From: Spirochaetota bacterium
GTDB lineage: Bacteria > Spirochaetota > Spirochaetia > B11-G9
DNA length: 6,557 bases
Direction: 5' to 3'
Assembly: GCA_003641695.1 (NCBI GenBank)
Contig: QNBL01000160.1
Span: 1 to 6,557 of the forward strand
A program made the position numbers and the translations under genes. Below the pieces are notes generated by a model, which did no database searches, was not told the origin of the DNA, and saw only the letters and a program-made list of their open reading frames with translations. Position 1 is the first letter of the stretch, and every line of letters starts with the position of its first letter. Positions 1 to 5,881 of this stretch are shown piece by piece.

Positions 1-481
1 CAGCAGCTTTTGCCAGTAAAATCAATCCTGTATTCAGGTATTGCTCTTCTGAAATCACCTCAGGGTCTATAGCTTCTGCAGCAACTACGTGGTCCGCCGA
101 AGCTTCTACAAGAGCAAGATCAATTCCAGCCAGCATATCCTCCACTGCAGATCCATCAAATGAATCAACATCAATCTCACCAATAGCATCAAGAATCCCG
201 GATCCCCCAAGCGCAAGATCAGAAGCAAGTAACTGTAAATCAACATCATCAGGATTTTCATCCACAAGAGCATCTATCATATTATACATATCTACCAGAT
301 CCTCAGTTGTAGCCTTCGGACTGGCTAAAAGGAATTCCGCATAAGCTATTTTCTGGGCATCGGGAAGATTTGCCGGATCCCGCTGAGCCCAGGAAAGCGG
401 GCTGTAGGTGAATATCTGCTGGCAGGAGAAAAGCACCCCGAAAAAAAGAATAATCATGGTAAAAAGAGACAGCCTTTTCAT
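1..481 (-). CDS. Putative lipoprotein, partial (C-terminus outside window)
   Basis: An open frame runs from ATG at 481-479 to the window edge, giving 160 residues without a stop. The N-terminus is a classic lipoprotein signal: MKR, a hydrophobic stretch (about residues 5-18), then LFSC with the lipidation cysteine at residue 20. The loose lipobox (F-S before Cys) is of the kind tolerated in spirochaetes. The start is supported by GGAGG at 488-492, six nucleotides upstream. The mature part is acidic and rich in Asp, Leu and Ala, and predicted mostly helical. I recognise no named domain. Residues about 59-91 (TEDLVDMYNMIDALVDENPD...) and 113-160 resemble segments 65-99 and 147-195 of the lipoprotein at 1801-2550 by eye, so the two may be distant paralogues. 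The mature protein is presumably anchored in the inner or outer membrane facing the periplasm. Its function is unknown. Its position behind a terminator suggests a separate transcript from the barrel gene. Confidence 0.85.
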   Translation of the reverse strand, partial: MKRLSLFTMIILFFGVLFSCQQIFTYSPLSWAQRDPANLPDAQKIAYAEFLLASPKATTEDLVDMYNMIDALVDENPDDVDLQLLASDLALGGSGILDAIGEIDVDSFDGSAVEDMLAGIDLALVEASADHVVAAEAIDPEVISEEQYLNTGLILLAKAA

Positions 482-503
482 ATAAAACCTCCGCCTTAGT
501 TTA

Positions 504-538
504 AATCTATCACGTACAGCATAAAAATCAAGAGTATA
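504..538 (-). promoter_or_regulatory. Candidate promoter(s) for the lipoprotein gene at 481
   Basis: Two overlapping candidates are visible on the minus strand. One is TATACT (538-533), embedded in TATACTCT. The same octamer lies upstream of the lipoprotein at 2550, but here no good -35 box sits 16-18 nt before it. The other is TTGATT (531-526), a 16-nt spacer and TAGATT (509-504), which would give a leader of about 15 nt that just includes the GGAGG. I cannot choose between them from the sequence. Confidence 0.4.
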
Positions 539-572
539 TCCTTTATTTCGGCAGAAGCCTCCTTTAAGGTGA

Positions 573-601
573 GAAATAGATATTTCCCTGTTTCTACAGG
601 G
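573..601. repeat. Two adjacent short inverted repeats
   Basis: GAAATA-GA-TATTTC (573-586) is a perfect 6-bp dyad with a 2-nt centre. It shares its last base with CCCTGT-TTCT-ACAGGG (586-601), a perfect 6-bp dyad with a 4-nt loop. They lie upstream of the candidate promoters for the lipoprotein gene at 481. The second could form a small hairpin, but it is not followed by a T-run in either direction, so it is not an intrinsic terminator. They could be protein-binding sites or chance. Confidence 0.35.
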
Positions 602-607
602 GGATTG

Positions 608-649
608 AAAAAAAATAAACCGCAGAGCCGGATGACCCGGACCTGCGGT
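608..649 (-). terminator. Rho-independent terminator after the barrel gene
   Basis: On the minus strand an outer 7-bp stem (649-643 with 625-619, core CCGCAG/CTGCGG) is followed by a 2x2 internal mismatch, an inner 4-bp GC stem (CCGG-type) and a 5-nt loop. The RNA then continues with three U, an A and eight U (the A-run at 608-615 on the plus strand). It lies about 28 nt past the stop codon of the barrel gene at 678, so it ends the lipoprotein-barrel transcript. Confidence 0.88.
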
Positions 650-677
650 AAAATATCTGTTTTACTGTTTTTGGTAC

Positions 678-1790
678 CTAAAACCTCAAAGCAGCTTCCA
701 TGGCGAACCCGCTGTTAGGCTGGGAGCCGGTAAACCGTCCCATTTCACGGGTAAAGTAGGATGCGTTGAGATCAAAAAACAGAAGTTTTGCCCCAATACC
801 AGCAGTAACATACCCTTGGTTGATTCCGGCCCGTACTTTCATAAACCTGAGAACCTTAACCTCGGTACCGGCATGTATACCGGTCCAGAAAGAAGTTTCG
901 TTTTCTTCTTCTGAATAAAAGATCTTCTGATAATCAAAACTAAATACAGGATCTATTATAAATCTGAGCCCTCCAAAGTCAGGATGATAGCTCACCCCTG
1001 CAGTTGCCTGCATTGGGATTTTGTAAGATTTATCATCTCCTGCAGCCATGGGATCAAACGAATCGGAATTTATGTCCTGCGTCCTGTACATGAACTGAGT
1101 CCCGCCGATATCTCTTACGGAAAGACCGAAAGAAAGAGTCCCTAACTGCATAATAGCTCCCAGGTCAAGACCAATTGCATTACCTGTGTAAACGTCAAAG
1201 GAGGGATCATCAGCAAGAAGATCAACAACAGCTATGTCCTCCATCTTGATACGATGCATCAGTTTAATGTCCCCGCCTATGTTGATACCGAAGGTATCTG
1301 TCCCGAGCTTTAAAGAAAGCCCGGCTATTCCCGTTGCCGTAAGAGCACCGTCAAAGGCTGAGCCGAAGGCTGTTTTTCCAAAGCCGTAGATATCTCCGTC
1401 AATAATCAGACCCAGACCGAGACCTTTTCCCACGATACCTATTCCGACATTCATGTTGGTTCCAACACCGTTCGTGGTAATTATATCACTAAGATCGGTT
1501 ATCCCGTCTTCGGGTTTTCCATCCATAAAAGCCTGTATCCCGGTCATTGCCTGTTCTGTAGGCAGGAAATATGGCCCCAGGTTCATTGAAAGAAGGGTAA
1601 AAGAGCCGTTTTTCATCGAAAACCCCGCAGGGTTGGTTACAAGAGCTCCATAACCGTGGGCATTGGCTGTAAAAGCACCCCCCTGCCCTATAATCTCAGG
1701 AAGCACAGGTGCAAAAAGAGGATCATCCAGAGCAAAGGAGGAACCTGCTGCAATAACCATAAGTATTAAAAGTATTGATATTTTCTTCAT
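678..1790 (-). CDS. Outer-membrane beta-barrel protein, FadL/PorV-like (UPF0164-type)
   Basis: This is a 370-residue exported protein. Residues 1-20 form a signal peptide (MKK, hydrophobic core, SFA before the cut). After it come GQGGAFTANA (35-44) and NPAGF (53-57), the N-terminal signature of FadL/PorV-like barrels, where the usual form is 'G-GGA...NPAG'. The rest alternates glycine-rich and aromatic strands with polar turns, includes FGLSVRDIGG (221-230), and ends in a C-terminal phenylalanine (ALRF), typical of barrels inserted by BamA. The pattern resembles the spirochaetal UPF0164 group, whose members are modelled as FadL-like channels for hydrophobic compounds. Both the assignment and the substrate are inference. 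AGGAGG lies six nucleotides before the ATG and overlaps the TAG stop of the upstream lipoprotein gene, so the two are an operon with probable translational coupling. The intrinsic terminator at 608-649 follows. Confidence 0.88.
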   Translation of the reverse strand: MKKISILLILMVIAAGSSFALDDPLFAPVLPEIIGQGGAFTANAHGYGALVTNPAGFSMKNGSFTLLSMNLGPYFLPTEQAMTGIQAFMDGKPEDGITDLSDIITTNGVGTNMNVGIGIVGKGLGLGLIIDGDIYGFGKTAFGSAFDGALTATGIAGLSLKLGTDTFGINIGGDIKLMHRIKMEDIAVVDLLADDPSFDVYTGNAIGLDLGAIMQLGTLSFGLSVRDIGGTQFMYRTQDINSDSFDPMAAGDDKSYKIPMQATAGVSYHPDFGGLRFIIDPVFSFDYQKIFYSEEENETSFWTGIHAGTEVKVLRFMKVRAGINQGYVTAGIGAKLLFFDLNASYFTREMGRFTGSQPNSGFAMEAALRF

Positions 1791-1800
1791 TCTGTACCTC

Positions 1801-2550
1801 CTACAAGTCCAATCCGGCGAGATTGAGAATGTTCGTTAATCCATTTTCATAAGGTGACACTCCATCTGTAGTATCAAAAGGGTTATCTACTGCCGATAGG
1901 GCAGAGCCATTATAAATTACATCATACAAATCTGTATCTGCACTTGGCCCCAACTGTAAACGTATACTTGCCACTGCCATGGAAACAACTGCATACTGGG
2001 TAACATCACCGATTTCACTGCTGCTCATCCAGTCATCTGCACCGGCGATATGAGTTCCGAATGAATCGTATGCATCCGCTGCCTGTGTCAGTTTATCGAG
2101 GATGGAAGTAAGACCTGCCTGAGTAAGGTCCGGGGGAAACATATTACTAATCAGAGTCTCCGGATCAATATCTCCTCCCGCATTCAAAGTATCCATTGCT
2201 GTCTCAATTACTCCATCCACAACCTGCTTTGTTTCCGGATCAGATGTAATACTGATTTCACCGGCAAGCACCGCTGCTCTCTGTCCTGTTTCACTATCCG
2301 GCTGTGATGTATACACATTCTCAAGTGCATCAACAACATCATCGGCGTTATCTTCAGTTACCGCCCCGCTGTCGATGTAATCCTGTACATCACTTACAAA
2401 ACCCTTGGCATTTTCACTTGCAGCGGTGAGTAAATCGCCGGCGCTGGGAATCTTTATCGTATCCAAAACGCCAAACAGATTAAACTGACAGCCTGAAAGC
2501 ACTATTGCAAATGCCAGTACGGCAGCTGCCGCTACTGCAATTTTTTTCAT
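1801..2550 (-). CDS. Putative lipoprotein, first gene of the barrel operon
   Basis: This is a 249-residue protein with a lipoprotein signal: MKK, an alanine/valine-rich core, then LSGC with Cys21 as the lipidation site. The mature region is acidic, rich in Asp, Thr, Ala and Ser, with probable amphipathic helices (for example 70-81, 105-122 and 144-162) and a tail containing many D/N/G turns. No known domain is recognised. It shows weak similarity to the lipoprotein at 1-481, notably VVDALENVY...QRAAVLAGE here against MIDALVDEN...LQLLASDLA there, and both have a QY-containing helix later on. The start is set by GGAGG six nucleotides upstream. The TAG stop lies within the ribosome binding site of the next gene, the outer-membrane barrel, so co-expression is nearly certain. 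An accessory or assembly partner of the barrel is a reasonable guess but not shown. Confidence 0.88.
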   Translation of the reverse strand: MKKIAVAAAAVLAFAIVLSGCQFNLFGVLDTIKIPSAGDLLTAASENAKGFVSDVQDYIDSGAVTEDNADDVVDALENVYTSQPDSETGQRAAVLAGEISITSDPETKQVVDGVIETAMDTLNAGGDIDPETLISNMFPPDLTQAGLTSILDKLTQAADAYDSFGTHIAGADDWMSSSEIGDVTQYAVVSMAVASIRLQLGPSADTDLYDVIYNGSALSAVDNPFDTTDGVSPYENGLTNILNLAGLDL

Positions 2551-2592
2551 TATTTACCTCCAAGAATAATATTTTTCCATACTAACACTCAG

Positions 2593-2621
2593 AGTATACC
2601 TCATCCCAAGGCAAAAAACAA
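2593..2621 (-). promoter_or_regulatory. Sigma-70-type promoter for the lipoprotein-barrel operon
   Basis: On the minus strand TTGTTT (2621-2616), a 17-nt spacer and TATACT (2598-2593) lie in the 89-nt gap after mtaB. The predicted start near 2586 gives a leader of about 36 nt containing the GGAGG. The -10 box and following bases (TATACTCT) match those upstream of the other lipoprotein gene (538-531). No terminator hairpin is visible between mtaB and this promoter, so read-through from mtaB is also possible. Confidence 0.6.
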
Positions 2622-2639
2622 ATTTGCAGTGATCAATTT

Positions 2640-3992
2640 TTAAAGGAATTTAAGAAATCTGCTTACTATCCCTTTTTGGACCGACGAGATGACTGCCCGG
2701 ATAATCCTTCCCCTGTTTTCATCCCCTCCGGGGACATCTTCCACCATAGTGTGAAGGTAATTCCCCGAAAGCCCCATCCACTCAGCATTTCCATCAGTTC
2801 CACCGCGCTGCTCCAGAAGGACATCTACTTCCTGCCCCTGCCAGCGGTTTACATACGCTCTATAGAGCGAGGATGCAAGTTCATGGAGCTTCCCCGCCCT
2901 TTCCCGGGCAGTTCTTTCCGGCACATGAATTGGAACCGTATAGAGCTCCGTCCCCGGCCGGGGGGAGTATGGGAATATATGAACCTGGGAAAAGGAGATA
3001 TCCTGTACAAGATCATAGGTTGCTTTAAAATCTTCATCCTGCTCATACGGGAGACCTACGATAATATCCGCTGCAATAAAGGGGTCATCCTTTGCAGACC
3101 GTAAAAGGCTGACAGCCTCTGTCACCTGCTCTGCTGTATAGTGTCTGTTTATCTTTTCTATTACCCGGTTTGAACCGCTCTGCACAGGAATATGAAAATG
3201 GGGAGTAACGTTAGGGTGGGAAACAGCCTCCGCAAGCCTCACCGTTATGCTGTCCGGCTCCAAGGATGAAAGCCTGATTCTGGAACTTTTAAGATTGGCC
3301 GTAAGCACATGCACAAGGGAGGCAAGATCCTCTTCTCCTTTCCCCGGATTCCGGTAATCGGAGATGTTTACCCCTGTCAAAACTATCTCCCGGTAACCCT
3401 CATTTTCCAGATCAACAGCCCTTTTTACAGCCTCCTTCAAATCCAGACTAACCGATTTACCCCGGGCTATCTGAACACGGCAGTAAGCACAGTTGTTGTT
3501 GCAGCCGTCCTGAATCTTCAGATAAGCGCGTGTATGGATAGTATGGGTACTGCCGGTAAACTTGAACCTGTCAAAATCGTGCACCGGCGGAATTTCCCCT
3601 TGGACAAACATCTGTGCCGATTCGTTTAAGGACATACCATTGTTCAGTCCGTCCATAATAATCTCCGGCAAATCCATAATGGTATGTTTCAAATCCAGAG
3701 GAATAACATAGACATTCTCTGCCAGAGCGGAAATATCATCCCCGTTCAGCTGTGCATAACATCCCGTTACAAAAATTACCGACAATGGGTTTTCTCTTGA
3801 GAACTTCCGTATCATTCTCCGGGCTTTCTGTTCTGCCTTGCTGGTTACGGTACAGCTGTTGACAACGAATATATCCGCTTCCTGCGGAGTAGAAGAGACA
3901 GAAAAACCCCGGCTCTTGAAGGAAGATGCCAGGGCTTCGCTCTCACACTGATTGAGTTTACAACCCAGTGTATAAAATACCGTCCGTATCAT
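2640..3992 (-). CDS. mtaB: tRNA (N6-threonylcarbamoyladenosine37-C2)-methylthiotransferase MtaB
   Basis: This 450-residue protein has the full MiaB-like layout. The N-terminal UPF0004 domain has three cluster cysteines: C11 in TLGCKLNQCESE, C47 in VVNSCTVTSKAEQKAR and C78 in VTGCYAQ. The radical-SAM domain carries the CxxxCxxC cluster C164/C168/C171 in DGCNNNCAYC, followed by HIPVQSGSN (267-275), IIVGLPYE (310-317) and PYSPRPGT (341-348). A C-terminal TRAM-like region spans about 384-435. LGCKLNQ and NSCTVT..AEQKAR are typical of the MtaB branch rather than MiaB or RimO. MtaB uses two 4Fe-4S clusters and S-adenosylmethionine to convert t6A37 to ms2t6A37 in ANN-decoding tRNAs, and acts in the cytoplasm. 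The ATG overlaps the TGA of the TPR gene by 4 nt (ATGA), and the ribosome binding site is weak (GGCGG directly next to the start), so translation probably depends on coupling. Length and key residues look intact. Confidence 0.95.
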   Translation of the reverse strand: MIRTVFYTLGCKLNQCESEALASSFKSRGFSVSSTPQEADIFVVNSCTVTSKAEQKARRMIRKFSRENPLSVIFVTGCYAQLNGDDISALAENVYVIPLDLKHTIMDLPEIIMDGLNNGMSLNESAQMFVQGEIPPVHDFDRFKFTGSTHTIHTRAYLKIQDGCNNNCAYCRVQIARGKSVSLDLKEAVKRAVDLENEGYREIVLTGVNISDYRNPGKGEEDLASLVHVLTANLKSSRIRLSSLEPDSITVRLAEAVSHPNVTPHFHIPVQSGSNRVIEKINRHYTAEQVTEAVSLLRSAKDDPFIAADIIVGLPYEQDEDFKATYDLVQDISFSQVHIFPYSPRPGTELYTVPIHVPERTARERAGKLHELASSLYRAYVNRWQGQEVDVLLEQRGGTDGNAEWMGLSGNYLHTMVEDVPGGDENRGRIIRAVISSVQKGIVSRFLKFL

Positions 3993-4621
3993 CCGCCGCT
4001 TCTCAGGCTCTTTTCACTCCTCTCAAGCCCCCGTTTTGCATCGGAAAGTGAAGGTTTAAGGGAAAGTGCTTTTTTATAGGCTTCAATAGCATAGGTATAA
4101 TCTTTTGCCATCTCCCTGGCGTATCCCAATCTTGACCACCACCGGGCAATGTTCGGACTGTAGTGAACAGCTGTGGTAAATGAGGTATCTGCATGATTAT
4201 ACTCACTCAGGAGAATGAATATTTCCCCCATGTAGTAGTACACGAGGTCGATTCGCGGCCCGGAGGGAGCAAGTACCGTGTACTCCTCGAACCATTTAAG
4301 TGCTTCGGTATTTTTACCTAAATGGTAATAAGCCTCTCCCAGTACCTCCACTATCCGGGCATCGTACCGGGATATTTTAAGGGCTTTACGGGCTTCTTCC
4401 AGAGCGGTCTCATACTTTCCGAGTTTTAAAAGACTCCATGTCAAAACGGAGTACGAATCCATGTTTTTGGGAGCTGTCTCCAGTTCCCCTCTGCAGACCT
4501 TGACTGCTTCGTTATAATTACCCTGATTGTAGAGAACAAGAGCATCTTCCTTGAGTTGTGCGAAGAGTGAAACTGCCGACATGGTAAGCAATACAGCGGC
4601 GGTTAAAATTTTATTTTTCAT
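3989..4621 (-). CDS. Periplasmic tetratricopeptide-repeat protein
   Basis: This is a 210-residue protein with a Sec signal peptide at residues 1-21 (MKNK, hydrophobic core, SLFA before Gln22). There is no lipobox cysteine at the cleavage site, so a soluble periplasmic location is expected. The mature part is almost entirely TPR units, at about 23-53, 54-87, 88-121, 122-157 and 158-192. They show the usual W/Y...LG.Y..A...Y.KAL...P pattern, clearest in the second, third and fifth. A short basic tail follows. TPR arrays bind protein partners, but no catalytic domain is present and the partner cannot be named. The ATG lies 11 nt inside the end of the bactofilin gene, behind a modest GAGGGG, and the stop overlaps mtaB by 4 nt. 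The three genes are thus one translationally coupled unit. The position next to a bactofilin suggests a role in envelope or cell-wall organisation, which is inference. Confidence 0.9.
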   Translation of the reverse strand: MKNKILTAAVLLTMSAVSLFAQLKEDALVLYNQGNYNEAVKVCRGELETAPKNMDSYSVLTWSLLKLGKYETALEEARKALKISRYDARIVEVLGEAYYHLGKNTEALKWFEEYTVLAPSGPRIDLVYYYMGEIFILLSEYNHADTSFTTAVHYSPNIARWWSRLGYAREMAKDYTYAIEAYKKALSLKPSLSDAKRGLERSEKSLRSGG

Positions 4622-4991
4622 TGGAGCTACCCCTCTTTTCCGGTGATTCCATTTTACATATTCCGTTAAATCTGCACCCGCTCTCCATAATTACATCCGG
4701 AGCGGTAATATCACCATCTACCATGGCGGATGAAAAAAGTTCTACTCTGGTGTAAGCAAACACATCTCCCTTTACCGTCCCTTTCAGAGAGACGACATCA
4801 GCCTCTACCCTGGCTTCCACATAAGCATCTTTATCAATATACAGTGCTCCGTCGGCATGTATATCTCCCTTGAATTTCCCCTTTATCATAAGAGATTTAT
4901 CGAAATTAAGATTACCGGTAAAATCTATATCATCTGCCAGAATGGTATCAATATCCGCCTCATCCATATCGCGAATCTGTACATCAGACAT
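4611..4991 (-). CDS. Bactofilin-family cytoskeletal protein
   Basis: This is a small 126-residue protein with the polymer-forming cytoskeletal (DUF583, bactofilin) domain. DTILADDIDFTGNL (15-28) corresponds to the conserved family opening. Short beta-helix rungs follow: IKGKFKGDI (36-44), ALYIDKDAYVEARV (49-62), VSLKGTVKGDV (67-77), VELFSSAMVDGDI (83-95) and VIMESGCRFNGI (100-111). Bactofilins assemble without nucleotide into filaments, usually on the inner face of the cytoplasmic membrane, and often recruit cell-wall enzymes or shape cells. Here the first 23 residues are strongly acidic and no hydrophobic membrane-targeting segment is visible. The tail (112-126) is short and charged. The start is supported by GAGGAG six nucleotides before the ATG. 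The gene follows tyrA by 60 nt and overlaps the TPR gene by 11 nt. Confidence 0.92.
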   Translation of the reverse strand: MSDVQIRDMDEADIDTILADDIDFTGNLNFDKSLMIKGKFKGDIHADGALYIDKDAYVEARVEADVVSLKGTVKGDVFAYTRVELFSSAMVDGDITAPDVIMESGCRFNGICKMESPEKRGSSNEK

Positions 4992-5013
4992 TGCTTTCTC
5001 CTCTTTTTTCAGT

Positions 5014-5043
5014 ATGTTACCTGTCTTGCGACCGGGTTGTCAA
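5014..5043 (-). promoter_or_regulatory. Promoter for the bactofilin-TPR-mtaB unit
   Basis: In the 60-nt gap after tyrA, a perfect TTGACA (5043-5038) is followed by an 18-nt spacer and TAACAT (5019-5014), four of six matches to the -10 consensus. The predicted start near 5007 leaves a leader of only about 16 nt that still holds the GAGGAG. The unit could therefore be expressed independently of tyrA, although read-through from tyrA is not excluded because no terminator is visible in the gap. Confidence 0.55.
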
Positions 5044-5051
5044 GCTGGGAC

Positions 5052-5798
5052 TTAAAAACTGTCTCCTCCAGGATCGGCACTTTTGAGCATCTGCATGGTC
5101 TCCTCTATTGATCTGCTTAAGAGGGTTCTCATTTCATGGGTGTGTCTGTTATAGTGCTGAAGGTCCATAAACAGCTGCAGCGGATCGTTACAGGTCTGCT
5201 CCACTATTTCCAGCAATGCCTTATATCCCTCCGTTGCTATTCTGCTCTCTTTAAGATCAAGCCTCTCAAGAACCCTTCCGATAAAGTGGGTAATTCCCTG
5301 GGTAAATGCGGCTTCCCTGTCATGTTCTTCCGGAGTTATTTCTATAACGTCCAGCTCCATGTTTAAAAATATTTCCCTCCACAAGTCAAACTTTTCCTCC
5401 TCTCCCCGGACAGGTGAAAACACAAGGGGAAGTCCTTTTATCCCGTTTCGTCCGGAATCCGGTCCGAACATGGGATGAGTTCCAAGGATATTGACGTAAG
5501 AGGGAAAGATTTCCTCCATGATCCGGGCAGGATAAACTTTTACCGAACAGGTATCGGCAATGGTAATCCCCTCCCGCAGGAACGGGGTAATACGCGTTGC
5601 AACTGTTTCAACTGCAGAGATGGAAACGGCTAAAAATACTGTATCACAGGAAAACAGTTCCTCTTCGCTTACCAGGGTTATCCCTGCGGGGGGGGGATCT
5701 ACCGCACTCCGGTTGAATCCGTAAACATCAAAATCCCTGGATAGTGTTTTCCCCCAGAACCTGCCGAACCTTCCAAGACCGTATATTCCTATTTTCAT
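5052..5798 (-). CDS. tyrA: Prephenate/arogenate dehydrogenase (TyrA), plant-like short form
   Basis: This 248-residue protein makes the last oxidative step to tyrosine: NAD(P)-dependent oxidative decarboxylation of prephenate or arogenate in the cytoplasm. The N-terminal Rossmann fold has GLGRFG (7-12), and its second strand ends in FNR (28-30). Asn-Arg instead of an acidic residue there suggests NADP rather than NAD. ADTCSVK (81-87) and GTHPMFGPDSGRNG (106-119) are the substrate-site blocks. GITHFIGRVLERL (168-180) and GYKALLEIVEQT (191-202) form the helical dimerisation part. These blocks resemble plant and cyanobacterial-type arogenate dehydrogenases more than the classical GSVK/HPMAG TyrA. 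There is no chorismate mutase or ACT domain. Codons 35-37 are a run of nine C. No Shine-Dalgarno precedes the ATG, but GLGRFG begins at residue 7, so this start is firm. Arogenate versus prephenate preference is inference. Confidence 0.9.
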   Translation of the reverse strand: MKIGIYGLGRFGRFWGKTLSRDFDVYGFNRSAVDPPPAGITLVSEEELFSCDTVFLAVSISAVETVATRITPFLREGITIADTCSVKVYPARIMEEIFPSYVNILGTHPMFGPDSGRNGIKGLPLVFSPVRGEEEKFDLWREIFLNMELDVIEITPEEHDREAAFTQGITHFIGRVLERLDLKESRIATEGYKALLEIVEQTCNDPLQLFMDLQHYNRHTHEMRTLLSRSIEETMQMLKSADPGGDSF

Positions 5799-5806
5799 GG
5801 TGGAAT

Positions 5807-5834
5807 ACTATATTATTTTTCCATATGTTAACAA
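5807..5834 (-). promoter_or_regulatory. Promoter for tyrA, placing the mRNA start at the ATG
   Basis: On the minus strand TTGTTA (5834-5829), a 16-nt spacer and TATAGT (5812-5807) end only eight bases before the tyrA ATG. A start site seven or so bases past the -10 box falls at 5800-5798, that is at or within two bases of the A of the ATG. An alternative -10, TAATAT (5815-5810), would still leave a leader of only about 5 nt. Combined with the missing Shine-Dalgarno, this points to a leaderless mRNA. Confidence 0.5.
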
Positions 5835-5852
5835 TACCCGTAGATTAATAGA

Positions 5853-5881
5853 TAGAAACTATTTCCATTGTATGGTAAAAT
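5853..5881 (+). promoter_or_regulatory. Extended -10 promoter for pta
   Basis: TAGAAA (5853-5858), a 17-nt spacer and TAAAAT (5876-5881, five of six matches) form a sigma-70-like promoter. TG at 5873-5874, one base before the hexamer, makes an extended -10. The predicted start near 5888 gives a leader of about 35 nt with AGGAGG. A short dyad, CCAT-TGT-ATGG (5865-5875), sits in the spacer, and ATAG-AAA-CTAT (about 5852-5862) overlaps the -35. Either might be an operator, but both are short. Confidence 0.5.

Larger units (their letters stand above)
482..677. other. Intergenic region between lipoprotein and barrel genes
   Basis: This 196-nt gap holds no convincing gene. Reading along the minus strand it contains the barrel gene's terminator (608-649), two short dyads (586-601 and 573-586) and the promoter region of the next lipoprotein. 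A perfect AAAGGAGG occurs on the minus strand at 565-558, but no ATG, GTG or TTG start lies at a usable distance from it. Confidence 0.6.

Noticed and set aside
558..569. Perfect AAAGGAGG on the minus strand (and the CCTTTAAGG palindrome) upstream of the left lipoprotein gene
   Set aside because: No ATG, GTG or TTG start follows within 4-12 nt and an in-frame stop comes at once, so no small gene can be supported.
586..601. CCCTGT-TTCT-ACAGGG hairpin as a second terminator for the barrel operon or for plus-strand transcripts
   Set aside because: It is followed by A-rich or mixed sequence, not a T-run, in either direction.
2551..2639. Terminator after mtaB
   Set aside because: I looked for a GC-rich stem with a T-run on the minus strand and found only AT-rich sequence and the promoter of the next operon.
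2676..3104. Plus-strand open frame of 142 codons inside mtaB
   Set aside because: It is antisense to the intact radical-SAM and TRAM regions of mtaB, and it has no recognisable protein features.
5024..5043. Imperfect hairpin CTTGCGACC/GGGTTGTCAAG in the tyrA-bactofilin gap as a terminator
   Set aside because: The stem has a bulge and a G-U pair, and no T-run follows it on either strand. The segment is better explained by the TTGACA promoter it contains.
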